Below are positions 1-14,141 of a stretch of 64,000 bases of DNA, piece after piece. Source of the stretch: Rutpela maculata. Taxonomy: Eukaryota > Arthropoda > Insecta > Coleoptera > Cerambycidae. The stretch's first letter is position 1. Each line of letters begins with the position of its first letter. The stretch lies in assembly GCA_936432065.2 (NCBI GenBank), contig OW386286.2, positions 9,231,208 through 9,295,207 of the forward strand, written 5' to 3'. The notes under the pieces were generated by a model. The model worked only from the letters and a program-made list of their open reading frames with translations. It was not told the origin of the DNA and searched no databases. Both the position numbers and the translations under genes were made by a program.

Positions 1-1650
1 GTATTATCGAATACTTTTTTTGGAATCTGAAGAGTAATGAAATCGAAAAGATATACCAAGGAGTTCCTATAGTAGGCATTTTATACATTTTTATAAGGAT
101 ATATTTGTACTTATTTTTATAAGACTTCATAGGTCCATATCAGTTTAGTTTGTATAAGAATTTAATAAGGATTTATAGGGACATCTATTATAAAGTATTA
201 ATAATGATTTACAACTATTAATTTGATAAGTGTTCATGGGGTTCCAATAGTGGTAAAACTAATAATGTTTCATCAGGAAATCAGGGATGAATTTTATAAC
301 ATTTAATAAGAAATAATTAGTACATGTTTTTTATAAGATTTGAAGGGTTATCATTAGTTTATTTTTATATAAGAATTCTATAAGGATTTCTCAGTGCACC
401 CATTGAAAAGTATTATATACAACTATTAATTTGAAAAGTTTCCACAGGATTTCAATAGTAGTCAACCTAAAAAAGTTACAATACTTACTAAACTGAACTT
501 ACTAATACGCTAGATTTAATATAATTTACATTAAAATCCATTGTAAGTATATACACATTGTATTTTAGAAAACTCTATTATTCCCATAAAAGCATAAAAG
601 TCTTACAATAGGCCTCAAGCGAGGAATATATATTAAAAACTCACAAAATCTATAAAATGTTCGTGTTTCAAACGCCATAAAAACTTATAAATACTTATAG
701 ACCCCGTACTGAGAATTTACATTAATATCTTTCTCATATAAAAACCTATAAAACTTCGCAATCTAATTACCTTAAATACTTATAAATATACTGATCCACT
801 TCATTCAGGGATTTTACTTTAAAACCCCATTGCATATCCTCATAGAATTTTGTAAAAACTTTGTGTTTATTATTAAGACGTGTAAGTGTTGATAGACTTC
901 AGGCAAGGAATTTACATTCAAAACACATTTCAAATACTTCAAAAACTTAGACACATCTGAACCTATAAATTCTTCGTACTTCAAACACCATATAAGAACC
1001 TACAAGTACTGATAGGCCTCGTATGGAGAATTATTTTCATTAAAAATACTTTTCAAATACATATAAAATATCAACACTTCATATTTCAATTACCGTGAAA
1101 ACGTATAACTACTGATAGACTCCATATAGGGAATTTACATTAAAAACCCATTGTAGGCAGCAAATCTTATAAAAACTTCGTATTTCCTATTAATATATGC
1201 AAATGATGATAGACCTCAGGCAAGGAATTTACATTAAAAACACATCTCAAATAGCCACATCAAACCACATTCAGAACTTATAAAAAAACTTTGTATTTCA
1301 AATACTATAAAAACTTAAATATACTAATACATATAACTACTGATAGACTCCATATAGGTAATTTACATTAAAAACCCATTGTACGCAGCAACTATTATAA
1401 AAACTTCGCATTTCCTATTAATATATGCAAATGCTCATAGACCTGAGGCAAGGAATTTACATTAAAAACACATCTCAAATAGCCACATCAAACCACATTC
1501 AGAACTTATAAAAAAAACTTTGTATTTCAAATACTATAAAAACTTACGTATACTAATAAGTTTCATACGAGGAATGTACATTTAAAACACACAGTCACAC
1601 ATAATTAAAACTTATAAAAGTTTAGCGTTACATATCACAGCCTCCAGTAG
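1..1650. repeat. AT-rich satellite-like repeat field
   Basis: No gene is visible. Short phrases such as GAATTTACATTAAAAAC, CTTATAAAAACTT and GATAGACTCCATA recur in diverged form. The clearest unit is a 228-bp near-identical tandem pair at 1105-1332 and 1333-1560. The first ~470 bases carry similar phrases on the opposite strand. Confidence 0.7.
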
Positions 1651-1726
1651 AGGGAGCTGTTATACATGTCGCTAATTTATATCTAATCTAATGTGACCTA
1701 AGAAACTAGTGTGGGCTTGTTAAATT

Positions 1727-2582
1727 TAGAGTTGGGCGATTCGACTCTTTTTAAGGATTCGTACCAAATGAATCCGTATCGAGAGATTCGTACCACTTCG
1801 TATCACTGATTCCATGATACTAAACAGTATCATGTACTGATTCGTACCATTCGTACTATTCGTATGTTTCGTACCACTGATTCCATGGTACGAAACAGTA
1901 TCATGTACTAATTCGTACCATTCGTACTATTCGTGCCCACACTTCCACTCCACAGTGTTCAGCATATAGATTATATAGAATATTATATGTGGTGTTATTT
2001 AGGGCCAGAGTATTATAATTTTATATTAACCATACAGTTTAAACTTTTAGGACTTCGAGCACCTTCTATTACATTAATAATTTCGTAGCCGTCATTTAGA
2101 CATCAGTAAAAAGATAGATAGCGTTTATTTAACCATATTATATACATATTTGTACATTTGTAGCAAGTCAACTAAACAAAAACAATAACAAAAAAGTAAA
2201 AAAAGGGTGATATATAACAGATTTTGTAATTAATACATTGATAATAATCATATAGTAATAATTAAATATTTTGAATATATCCATCATATTACATATAAAA
2301 ACATGGAATTTTTTTCAATTATGAGATTATGAGTATTTTAAAATCTGAAATCTCCAGTTTAAACGCGCGGTCCTCATCCACCGTTTGAAGTTTAACCTCG
2401 CAATACCGGTACCGGTACCGAAATTCCATATTCGTACCAATCGTATCGGTGATACGAAATGTATCAATCGTATTGGCGATACGAAATGTACGAATCTTTT
2501 ATTTTTGTGGGATTCGTACCATTCGTACCACTGCAAGGATTCGTACCAATGATACGAATCATACGAGTACTACCCACCTCTA
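1727..2582. mobile_element. Non-autonomous hAT-type element with 8-bp target duplication
   Basis: The 856-bp segment is flanked by identical octamers GTTAAATT at 1719-1726 and 2583-2590, the target-duplication length of hAT transposons. The ends pair loosely (TAGAGTTGGG on the left, complement of the right end TAGAGGTGGG). Both subterminal zones are packed with ATTCGTACC and GATACGAAT. No transposase ORF is present, so it would need enzyme from elsewhere. Confidence 0.7.
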
Positions 2583-2809
2583 GTTAAATTCAAACTAAAG
2601 TAGTCTCTTTTACTGCTAACTTATTAACTGCGTTTAGGCTAGAACGCTAGAGGAAACAAGGAGTTTTGCAGTATTTAGTGTTTACCACTATATTACTATT
2701 GATATTTGAAATATTAATAGTATGTAAATATCATTTACTTACCTATGTAAGTTTATGGGATTTGGCATTAAAATACACAACCAAAATCTGTAGGAAAAAA
2801 CCTATCAAT

Positions 2810-3090
2810 ACTAATAGAATTTCTATAGGAAATTTACATTCAGAACACCATACAAACCTATAAAAACCTATAGAAACTTTTAATTACATGTACTTTAAAA
2901 ACTCATCAATACTAATAGATATCATATGGGAATTTACATTCAAAACACTAGAAAAACCTATAAAAACTTTTAATTACATATACTATAAAAACTTATCAAT
3001 ACTTGTAGACACCATATGAGAATTTACAATTAAAACACATTTCAAATACACACATCAAAAATTATAAAAACTTATACATTTTTTTTTATA
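2810..3090. repeat. Satellite-like repeats, second block
   Basis: Roughly 100-110-bp units share phrases with the block at 1-1650 (AATTTACATTCAAAACAC, ATACTAATAGA, CTATAAAAACTT). They lie just beyond the last visible IARS2 donor, so they belong to an IARS2 intron. Confidence 0.55.
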
Positions 3091-3140
3091 AGGTTTTATA
3101 AGGATTTTTTGACGGGGTTATGACATGTTCAATATCTTAC

Positions 3141-3575
3141 CTTTAATAAAGTTGTGGTTTTCTTGGAAAAAGTAAGGGTTACATCTGCATCAATAGTAGC
3201 ACCTTCCAAGTCTTTATTAATACGTTTCTTAATATCTAAAATTGTATTCATTACTTGTTCTATCTTAGAATTTTCCCAGTCAGAATCAGGCTTTAAATGG
3301 GAACTAGTGAAATATGTCTTGCCCTCTTTTTGTTGTAAATGAATATACATTTCCTCAGCCAAATGTGGGACAATTGGAGAAACCGATTGCATAACGATTT
3401 CAAAAATCTGTAACAGTATATACTGTGCTGCTCGTCTTGAAGAACTTTCTGCGTGCTCACAATATAGACGATCTTTAATAGCTGTGTAATATAATGCAGA
3501 AATGGGATTTGTCAGGAGATTTATGACAGTATATGATATTTTGTGAAATTGGTACTCTTTAACAAATTCATTTAC
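3141..3575 (-). CDS. IARS2: IARS2 exon 13: anticodon-binding domain, last exon in window
   Basis: Its 145 codons include YYTAIKDRLYCE and VSPIVPHLAEE. It closes in phase 0 at LLK followed by a GTAAGA donor, so the coding sequence continues off the left end. Confidence 0.88.
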
Positions 3576-6500
3576 CTAAAAAATAAAAATAAAACTACTC
3601 ATCCGAAGTTTATTTCTCTGCATTTATTTAATTCCATGTATACTACTGATGGCGCTGATTAATCAATTATTCAAAATTATTTAATGCATATTTGTACTCA
3701 CCTGCTGATTGAATTGATATAAAAGGTGTAACATATATCTATCTATTAATAATAAATGCCTTTTATCTTCATCAGACCTATCATAATCGGATATGCTACC
3801 TAATGCAAATCGAAGAATACTTCTAATTTTTTGCACTTCATCTGCACTAGATTGTAAAACATTGGTGCTTACACTGGCTAGAGAGACTTGGCTGGCATGG
3901 CAAGCTACCCACCACCTGCAACAATTTAAAACATACTTGTGTAAAAATAAAAAAATACTGGAAAATTTGCCGGTTTGTTGAACTTTTTATATAATTTACT
4001 AACGTAATCTTTTGTCAACCTCATCTAAATATTTCCTTAAATTTATAAGGAATAAAAAACCAGACTGCAACCAACGGCTATTCTCCGGTGTAATGCCCCG
4101 CCGAGAGCTGGATTGCGAATTACAAGCCTTGCCACTATACAGTGTTATGTTATTGCTACTGCACTGTGCATACTATACTTACTTGAATAAACATTTCTTT
4201 TCTTATCTATTTCTTACCTCAAAGTATCTATACCATAAGGTTTCGTCCCACCTTTACCATTGGTAATATCAATAGGGGCAACGACGTTTCCTACAGATTT
4301 GGACATTTTTACTCCATTTTCATCAACGGCAAAACCATGCACGTATATTGTCTTGTAAGGTGCCTTGTCTCTTAGAGCTACTGAAGTCAATAGAGAGGCT
4401 TGAAACCATCCTGTAAATTGATCAACTCCTTCTAAGTACAAATCAGCTACTTTAGTCCCATCCAATACTTTCGCCCACGAAATACCGCTGTCGAACCATA
4501 TATCCATGATGTCCTTTTAATTAAAAAATTATAAAAAAAACGAAAACGCCATCATTTAGGCAATTTTTACCTCTCCCCTTTCCACTTCATCTAAATTTGA
4601 AGTTGGGCATAAGTTCTCTGGCAATAGCTCTTTTATTCCAAGTTTCCACCAGAAATCCGTTCCATGTTGCTCTAATAAATTGCATTGATGGTTTATTAAA
4701 TTTCTGCAAAAAATCATTCCTCCTTAATAAACAGATAAACTTTTTAAACAGACGTTACTTACTCATTCATTATAATTTCAGAAGTATTTCTGTTGTAAAA
4801 TACAGGTATTGGAACACCCCATTTTCTTTGTCGTGATATACACCAATAAGGCCGCCTTTTAATTTGATTTAAGAGATTTCTTTTGTATACTTCACTTTTT
4901 TCATTAGGAATTATCTTTACGTCTTCCAATAATTCCTAAAAAAAACCTCTAGGCCATTGCAAATAGATAAATATAAAGAGGATAGTAACGTATCAACAAC
5001 AATGGTGACAAAATTATGAACTTGGAGATTATGTTTTACTATGTTTACAACATGGCAAGCTCACTTTGCACATGATGCTTCAGTGTCTGCTTACTCTGAT
5101 TTATGCCTTATGATTGCCAATAGATCGTTGACAACCTTAAGAGTATAATCTGCGATCAGTGAAATGAAGAAACGAATTATTCGGCTTATTTTTGAAGATA
5201 GAAACTTCAAATTTTGTACGTATGTATTAAAATATATATTCTAGTTTGTCACGTTTTTAATTTTTTGTTTTAATCAAAAACACGTGATCAACGAAAAAAT
5301 TGACGTCGAAAAATTGGAATTTACAAAAAACGAAATCGTGACGACCTAGATAGTCCTTAATTAATTACGTGGATAAAATATAACCTCTTAATTTTCAAAC
5401 ATAGATTCAATAAATAGTTTCCAATTTTGCCGTCAATAGATGGCACTCGCCTCGGCATTCGCATAGCTTTACACGCTCTCAGACTTTAGGGAGGAACTTG
5501 TTGTCATGGAGACCAGACGCGAATGAATGCTTGCCAGGGAAGCATTTAGGAGTTCTGGTAATTGTAATCTTAAATTTATTTATAAATTATTTTATCTTAT
5601 TGGAATGACTTAATAGATGAAATTCTTGAAAATGTTAATACATAAATAAAAGGTGCCAAATAGAGAGGACCGTTTTGTATAAACACTCCTACAAATTTTA
5701 TTATGAAAATTTGAATGCGGTTTTTAGTTAGGTCAGAAATCAATTTATTCGAAATTATTACCAAGCCAAATGTACAGGGTGTCCCAGTCAACGCGCTATG
5801 CTCGGTTTTCTCGGTAGTTTCTGAGATAAGTTTATGGTTCAAAATCCAGTCTGACGTAGGTTTTCCGAGGAATCTCATACTGCTAAGATATTTAGGAATC
5901 CAAGATGGCGGACGAATTTCGTCATCTATGGACCTATTCGACTGAAAATCGATGTCTGGGAGTTTTCGGGGATGCGGGTTATGAATTTTTGATCAAAATT
6001 TAGGACTCCAAGATGGCGGACGAATTTCGTCATCTATGGTCCTATTCGACTGAAAACCGATATCTGGGGGTTTTCGGGGATGCGGGTTACGAATTTTTGG
6101 TCAAAATTTGGGAATCCAAGATGGTGGACGAATTTCGTCATCTATGGTCCTATTCGACTGAAAATCGATATCTGGGGGTTTTCGGGGATGCGGGTTACGA
6201 ATTTTTGGTCAAAATTTAGGAATCCAAGATGGCGGATGAATTTCGTTATCTCTGGTCGTATTCGAATGAAAATCGATATCTGGAGATTTTCGGGGATGCG
6301 GGTTACGAATTTTTTTAAAAATTTAGGAATCCAGGACAGCGGACGAATTATAACTATATTTTGACCCCCCTTTATTTATGTTATTATTGGAGATAAAAAA
6401 AAAGTTTCGTATAAGAGTTGTAGGGTTGTATGCATATTTTTTTTAATGCAATTAAAAAACAATTGCTTGCATATGTCACGTGATATAACAATGAGGGTTG

Positions 6501-9500
6501 CTTTTTAAATGAAAACCCTGTATATTTTTACATATTCTTTTAGATCCTTTATCCCTGATTTCAAACATATAAGGATTGATAGATCTAGCTGTAATATTTT
6601 TTGATATATCGGACATTAAATATGCTCCAAACATGCATATAGGTATTTTAGGGTTTCTGACGGAGCGCAGTCAGTGGCGTATTTAGGGGGGAGGGGGGCA
6701 TATAGGGGCTCTAGCGGCAAAATTCAAGGGCGGCAATTTTTTTGAAAAACACCAAAGACAAAAACAAAAAATTATTATTATTAATATGTTCTATCAGAAC
6801 ATATTTAATTTATTTGAGAACGTGTTTTTTATATTAACTAGACTAAAGTTCCTTATTATAGTTAACAGTACAGGGTGGTTGTGCAAACGTTAGAACCTCA
6901 TTTAACTTCTTTATTTTGGGAGTTACGTAAATAAGTTCAAAAATAAAAGTTGTGGGATACCACATGTATTTTCCAAACATCATTTCAGCAAAACAATTCA
7001 AACAAGTCGAATTTCGGAGATATGAGCTTTACCTTGGTTTTTTTTAAATATATCTTTACACCATTTGAAAGGCCATAGAAAAATCTTTCCAATGATATAT
7101 GACACAGTATTTTTCTTAAAAACTATAGTAGATATTAAGTTTTATGTTTTCTTACATTAAGTCATGGTAGTCCGAAAAATATACAGTGTGTTTCACTTTT
7201 TAATTTTTTTTTCTGATTTGAATCAAATTTTACTTAAGTATGGAACAAATTAGGATCTAATTATGACCAGAAAAAAATGCACCTCCTACAAATGCAAAGC
7301 CATCTGCGGTACCAAAATATGCGGATAAAATCAAAAAATCATATTAAGCATATTTTTATTGGAAAATTTTGTCAATGAAACTTGTTCAGAATTGTTCAAA
7401 AACCTTAAGTCCAAAATTTAATCAAAATAAAAAATATATAAATTTTTATTAAAATAATGTCAAAGTCCGAAAATATCATTTTAATGGGTTTTTTCGTTTA
7501 GAAAACTGTACTATGACAATTTTGTTTGAAATTAAACCCAAGCTGCCAGGTAGTTGTAAAGCAATTTACAGTTTTTTTTTTTAATAATTATTTTCAAAAT
7601 TTTTAAAATTTCAAATTTTTAATTTTTTAATTTTGATTAAATTTTGGCCATTTTGGATAATTCTGAACAAGTTTTATTAACAAAATGTTCCGACAAAAAA
7701 ATGCCTAATATGATTTTCCGATTTTCTCCACATATTTTGGTACCGCAGGTCGCTTTGGTACCGTAGGAGGCAAATATTTTTCTGGTCATAAGTAGATACT
7801 AATTTGTAAGTAAAATATGATTCAAATCGGAAAAAAAATAAAAAAGTTACTATTTCAAGTGAAACACTGTATCAATTATTGAAATTCTCCATTTTATTTA
7901 AAATAAAGTGAAATTAGATAGAACTAACATATTGTTTATTTTAATTTACATACTTTTGTTTTCCATGGCTAATTTGATAAATTGTAAATTTATAGTAAAT
8001 TAGACAAAATTTGTTTAAGATAAGTACCATATTATAAAAACAAAGCTTTTTTTATGGCGTTTCAAATGGTACATATATGGAGTGTTAATTTAAAAAAAAG
8101 CAAAGTAAAGTTCATATCTCCGAAATGCGACTTTCAATAGGCATGTCCACAAAATTTTAATTTCAATTGGAAATGATAGAATTATCGATATTGTACACTA
8201 ATTTAACAATAAAAAAAAACCGCTGCCCAAGGAATCACTACTTCCACATCCAGATTTTCTATCCAAGTCACTTACAACGAAAAAATGTTGTATGTGGAAA
8301 TAATTGTTTAGTAATATAATATTTGAATTCGTCTACCTCAAAAACCCATAAAACGATAACCCACATCGGTAGTGGGGTGGGGGGTGGTGATAGAGGGTGG
8401 CAGTGGGGGTGGATAAGATAAAAAAATATTTTGAGGTTTCTGATTCTTGTACACACAATAAATCAAATTTTGTTTTCCATCCTCTTTAATAATGGGGTGG
8501 GGGTGGTAATGGGGGTGGCTAATGCCAAAATTTTTTTTGAGACCTTAGCTTCTCTTGTATATAGTAAATACCAATTTTATGAACTCTTACCTGCTTTATT
8601 TACCTATTTACCCCAAATTTACCCCAATTTACTCCCCAACCCTTCGACGGAACAAGATGAAAATATAATCTAGTTCTAGATCTCGTTAAAGTACATATGT
8701 GTACCAAATTTCAAGTCAATATCTCAAACGGTTCCAAAGTAAACGTGCGCACAAAAAAAAAGTCACAGACCGACAGAAATTTTTTTTCACTCAAACTTAA
8801 AATTTCGTCGTTTCATGACATTCTAAGCCTATTTGAACAATAAAAATTTAAAAAAAATTTTTTGTCGTTACTATACTTCCAATGGATGTGGAAGTAATAT
8901 ATGTATCCTTATTTTGCCAGTTATTCGTAATAGAAATCACCCCAACATAGCGAGGATTTTTGGTAATTTTTCAATAAAAATTTTTGGACTATAAAGTAAA
9001 AAAATATTTTGAAGTTTTTGGTTCTTGTACATACACTAAATCACACTTTTTTTTGTCCCCTTAAAAAATGGGGTAATGGGGGTAGCTAATGTCAAAAAAT
9101 TTTTCGAGACCTTAGCTTCTCTTATATATACTAAATACCAATTTTACGGACTCTTACCTGCTTGATTTACCTGTTTACCTCCCCATTTACCCCAATTTAC
9201 TCTCCAACCCTTCGATGGAATAAGATGAAAATATAATCTAGTTCCAGATCCCGTTAAAGTACATACGTATACCAAATTTCAAGTCAATATCTTAAACGGT
9301 TCCAGAGTAATCGTGCGCACAAAAAAGTTAGACCGACAGACAGACAGAAATTTTTTTTCGCTGAAACTAAAAATGTCGACCTTTCATGACAGTCTAAGCC
9401 TATCTGAACAATAAAAATTTTCAAAAATTTTTTTGTTACTATACTTCCACTGGATGTGGAAGTAATTAATATTCTATTTTCAAGAAAAAGAACCCCATTG

Positions 9501-12500
9501 CCATGTAAACCGGAAGTGATATTTAAAATTTACATGCCTTTTTTTACTTTCCTTTAATAGTCAATTAAGAACATAAATAATACGATCAATTCTTCTTTGA
9601 TGTTCAATTATGTTTCTTAGCGGCATCGATTCCCCGGAAAAAAAATACTTATCTCAAAAACTACCGAGAAAATCGGACATAACGCGTTAACTAGGACACC
9701 CTGTACACTGTAAATATACATTATGTACCTACAGATAGTTTTTTCTTTTAATTAAAAACCACTGCCTAAGGAATCATTACAATTGCATTCAGTTTTCCTA
9801 CTCAAATTACTTTAAATAAAAATTCTTGTGCACCCAACGCGAATTCGACTCTGTACGACAGAAATATATTTGAACTATTTGTCTTATATTACACAATATG
9901 TTTATCTCCGCCTTTGGGCATATTTCATTGGTCAAAGGTGCACGCCCACCCGTATATACCTTTTTCATATATATCAATGAAAATATTATGTATCCTACCG
10001 CAAATCATACTCTTAAAACACCAATCAGAAAATGCATATGATCTGAGCCTGATTCATGATGAAATGGGGAATCACGGGACGCAAGGTGATCGTTGACCAA
10101 TCAAATGATGTCAGTTGGTTAGCACATTATATTAAAAATTTAAATTTCGTTAACAGTAACTGTCAAAAATTTATTAGCCTTGAATTTGCCTCTGCGTGTG
10201 TCTCTAGTTTCTCTGTTAATATAACCCTGATAACTCACTATTGACATAAAAAAAATTCTGACAAGAACTTACCCAGATGACAATGCCAAAGAACCTTGCA
10301 CGGAATGATAGGAAAATTGCCCTCGGTTAAATTGCACCAAATTTTAGTATGGTCTTGGCCTCCGGAACAATAGTTCTCATGGGCACAATGCTCACAAGTC
10401 AATATAGCGCAAGCCACTGCTTGTCAGGGACAGAACTATTAAGTTCGAAACCGAAGAACTAGTATACTGTTCCTACCATACACTAATTAATGTATGTTCA
10501 TATTTATGTGTTTCAATGGTCCTGTATGCTTATGTGAATGTATGTGTCAATTCTCATTCAGTAAACGTTTATGTCGAAACTTCATTCGGAATGTATTAAT
10601 ATGCATGCATACCCACTAGCATATAACATCATACTCTATGATTTAAGAGGGAGCAAGGCGATCAAATCAAAGGGGAGCAGGCGGCAATGAGCCAATGTGA
10701 AGAGAGATCTTCATAATAAACAAATTTTAGCTAAAAACTTTCTTTAATAGAAGTGTAGTATTCATTTACTTAAACTTTCAGTTTAATAATGCCAGCCGTT
10801 TGGCTAAAAACTGCCTTTTTCCAGCCAAGATTATTAGTACAGTGCTTTTTAATAGATGGTGCCATCTACAGCACTACGCATCATGTAGTAACCAACATAA
10901 CCTTAAATTTTAAGTTTTTCAAGTTTATTCTAATTTTTTATGTCTGTATACGCATTTTTAGCTTGGAGCCATACTGACTCCAAGCAAATATTTAAAAAGC
11001 CATGTAAATAATTTTTCAATATTGTTGATTAATTAGGCAATCCAAACCACATGACATCCAACATGGCGTGGAGGGCAATGCTCATTTTAATTCGTTACAC
11101 GTTTGTGTTTTTCTGTTTCCTTGGCTACGTTTCCGGAAGTTAGTAAAAATAAACCCGTGTTTGCCAATTTGTCAACCACGCCATATTTAAAACAATTTGG
11201 ACAGTTGGATTCCCTAATTAGGCAATCCAAACCAGGTGACCAGTGGCGGATCTAAGGTAAAAGGCTCAGGTGGCAAACGCTTTGAAGGGCCCATTTTTTC
11301 GGATGATAACCTATATAATTTACAGTTTAAGTACAGTATAATATTTAATTGTTTATAAATTAATTTTTTTATTATAAATAAAAATTATCCTGAAAAAAAT
11401 AGTTATAAAAAAAAAATAATTAAAAATCGTTATTAAAAATTTTTATTCTTTTGCCCAGGTGACATGTGCTCATTGGCCGCCCGGTTAGATCTGTCACTGC
11501 ACGTGACTTCCAACATGGCGCGGAGGGCAAACATTCGTTTTCATTCGTGAAAAGTTTGTGTTTTTCTATTGTCTTGGCTACATTTCCGGAATTTAATAAA
11601 AATAAACCTGTGTTTGCCCTCCACGCCATATTGAGAAAAAAATTTGACAGGTCGTTGGATCGCTTAATAAAAATAGACTGATAATTACAGGTTAGATTTC
11701 TAACCTACAAAAAAGAGTTCTATTTTATTAGGACAAAGTATTTAGAACTTCATAAACATTACACTGAACTAGATTTTAGTTGAAAATACAGGAACCAGGC
11801 AGGAATTTTAATAATAGCTGCGTAATACTCTTAAATCTTAAGAAATACATATTTTTGAAATTAGCTGTGACGTCACGTGCAGATGCCCTATAATAGCCAC
11901 ACTGCCTACCCTTCACCCCACTTCAGCTTCAGCTTTACAAATGAAATTTTGTGATTGGCGTTGTCTCCTCTTAATTAGAAAAAGGTTTCATTTAAGAGAG
12001 TAGTGAAATATATAAGTATTTTCACGAACCGCACGTATTAGCATAACCCAATGTGCACCGCGACGATATTACGGATCGGAATTTGCACATCACTTGGCCC
12101 TAAAAAGGGCCAATTGTGATATGATCTATATGAGCATGTATGAAAGCTTATATTACTATCTAAGCATAGATAAGATATGCCTGCTTAATGCCACACATAC
12201 ATTCGCATATACATGAGTATATAGCACTATTGGAATACATAAATGGGTCGCGTGCGCCGACGTCACAGATTTTGAGACCTTAGGAAAAACAAACATCTGT
12301 CATTAAGAAATCCGCCGATTAAACGTGTTTCTTTAAAGTGAATTTGGCAGTGTTTGTGTCATTTAAGAACTTGTTGTTGGATTATTTAACATCTACAACT
12401 ATTCTCAGTACTGTTATATAAACAATTGTGTTCGTCAGGATGACGGTTAGTTCGTATTTTGCAGAATTGTCTCCTGACGTAGAGGTTAGGTATACAGCTG

Positions 12501-14110
12501 CCATCGAATTAAATCCTTATATTTTGAGAAAAAAATACTTTAGTACAAATATTGATGTATTTCCAAATGTTACACATAGGGATGTTGCGAATTACTTGAT
12601 TTTTGAAAGAATTACGTAGACAGAAGGACGAATTCAAGGCATTGAAAAGTCTTGAAGCTGATTGTGGTTAGGTGAAAGAAGTACTCTGCAAGAAATTTGC
12701 AGGATAAAAGCTTGTTACAACGGTAAGAATTAGTTATCCATTTTTTTCATCTATGCTTGCCTAATTAAATGTTTTATAAATAATTACTAATGCAGAAATT
12801 AATTTTTCAGGATATGAACTCTTAGGATCATGAATAAAAGCCATTGACTCCTTGGACTATTGCAGATTCAGATGGTTCCTTAATGCTCACTGGGATTGTG
12901 TTGCCAGTCTAGACAAAACATGTTCACCACTTAACGGGAAATCTTTTAGTTTTTTTAGCAATGAACATGGCTAGGAGATTAACCGCTGTAAATTTTGTGA
13001 AAAAGACACTTTATAAAATAAACAATGAAAGACTGACGTACCTACTGTAAACTATTTGAAGTTGAAGTATGTAATAAGATGTAAACAATTTCTTCTTATA
13101 TACCTACAGATTGGACTACGCAAACCGCTGTAATTTTTGTAAATTTTTTATTACAATATATTATATAAAATGTCTAATATGTATTTTACTATATTATGTA
13201 GGTCAATTGTTAATTATAACTTGTATTCTCTTAAATATACTCTCCCTCCGTGCAGTTCATACTTCGCTCAACTAAAATTTAAACAAGAAATAGTTATTAA
13301 AAATAGAGACAAACCAATATAAAATGTTAATTTTCTTTACCATGGATTGTTTATTGCTTGTTTGAGCAGCAGTTATTACTATCACAATCATTCTTGCATT
13401 AACATGCAACAACTTAAAGCATTTCTTTTAATTGCCTGGAATTGTTTAACCTAACCTCTTCTGGCTGTAAATCGACGTTATTTTATAAGAACTGATGTTG
13501 TCTCGGCAGTTAGAATATTATGTGGTATGACTCACAGAGAGAGTTGCAGAAATGCCTTCAAAGAACATAGCATACAATTATTCCTGGATTATACATATTT
13601 GGTTGCCTTAAATACGTGCACTCACATAAAGAGAAATTTATACATCATTTTGAAAACCATCACTATAATACAAGAAACAGAGAACAGCTACAAATTCCGC
13701 ACCATCGATTAGCTATAACGCAGCAGGGAGTGGACTATTGGGGTCCAAAATTATACAACAAAATCCCGCTTGAAATAAGAAACAAAAATTTGAATGTGTT
13801 CTCCAATTGGGTAAAACAATTATTGACCACCGAAGTGTTCTACTCTTTGACTGAATTTCTGGAGCAGTGATAATAGAAGTTTGTACTGATTACATGTGTG
13901 ATTTATTGTTTGTTTGTCTACATACTTTAATAATGTTTGTAATATATATGTGTATATATAATATGTGTATGTATGTATATATTTATATATATTTTTTTAT
14001 ATTTATCTCTCGTGACAAAACACAATAGTGTTGTTATTTATTTTATTATAATTATTTATATACTTTGTCATTGACGTTTCCTGTAATATTCATTTTACAG
14101 AATAAAGCAA

Positions 14111-14141
<31 letters not shown>

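Larger units (their letters stand above)
5775..9703. mobile_element. TA-flanked Tc1/mariner-type element (composite)
   Basis: The ends are inverted repeats of ~60 bp beginning CAGGGTGTCC and continuing through AACGCG and TTTTCTCGGTAGTTT to AGATAAG. Each is bordered by TA, the target duplication of the Tc1/mariner superfamily. No intact transposase is seen. The body holds a 108-bp tandem repeat, a possible hAT end, a 686-bp MITE and a duplicated TACTTCCACATCCA element. Confidence 0.65.

Noticed and set aside
1..3128. Last IARS2 exon
   Set aside because: I looked on the minus strand for a CPRCW-type zinc motif and the C-terminal tail; only satellite-like repeats and a hAT element are there.
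6013..6364. ORFs with repeated peptides
   Set aside because: They follow from a 108-bp tandem repeat whose period is a multiple of three; no start context or homology.
6672..6740. hAT end (CAGTGGCGTATTTAGGGGGG)
   Set aside because: The matching right end and an octamer duplication could not be found, so it is only a possible fragment.
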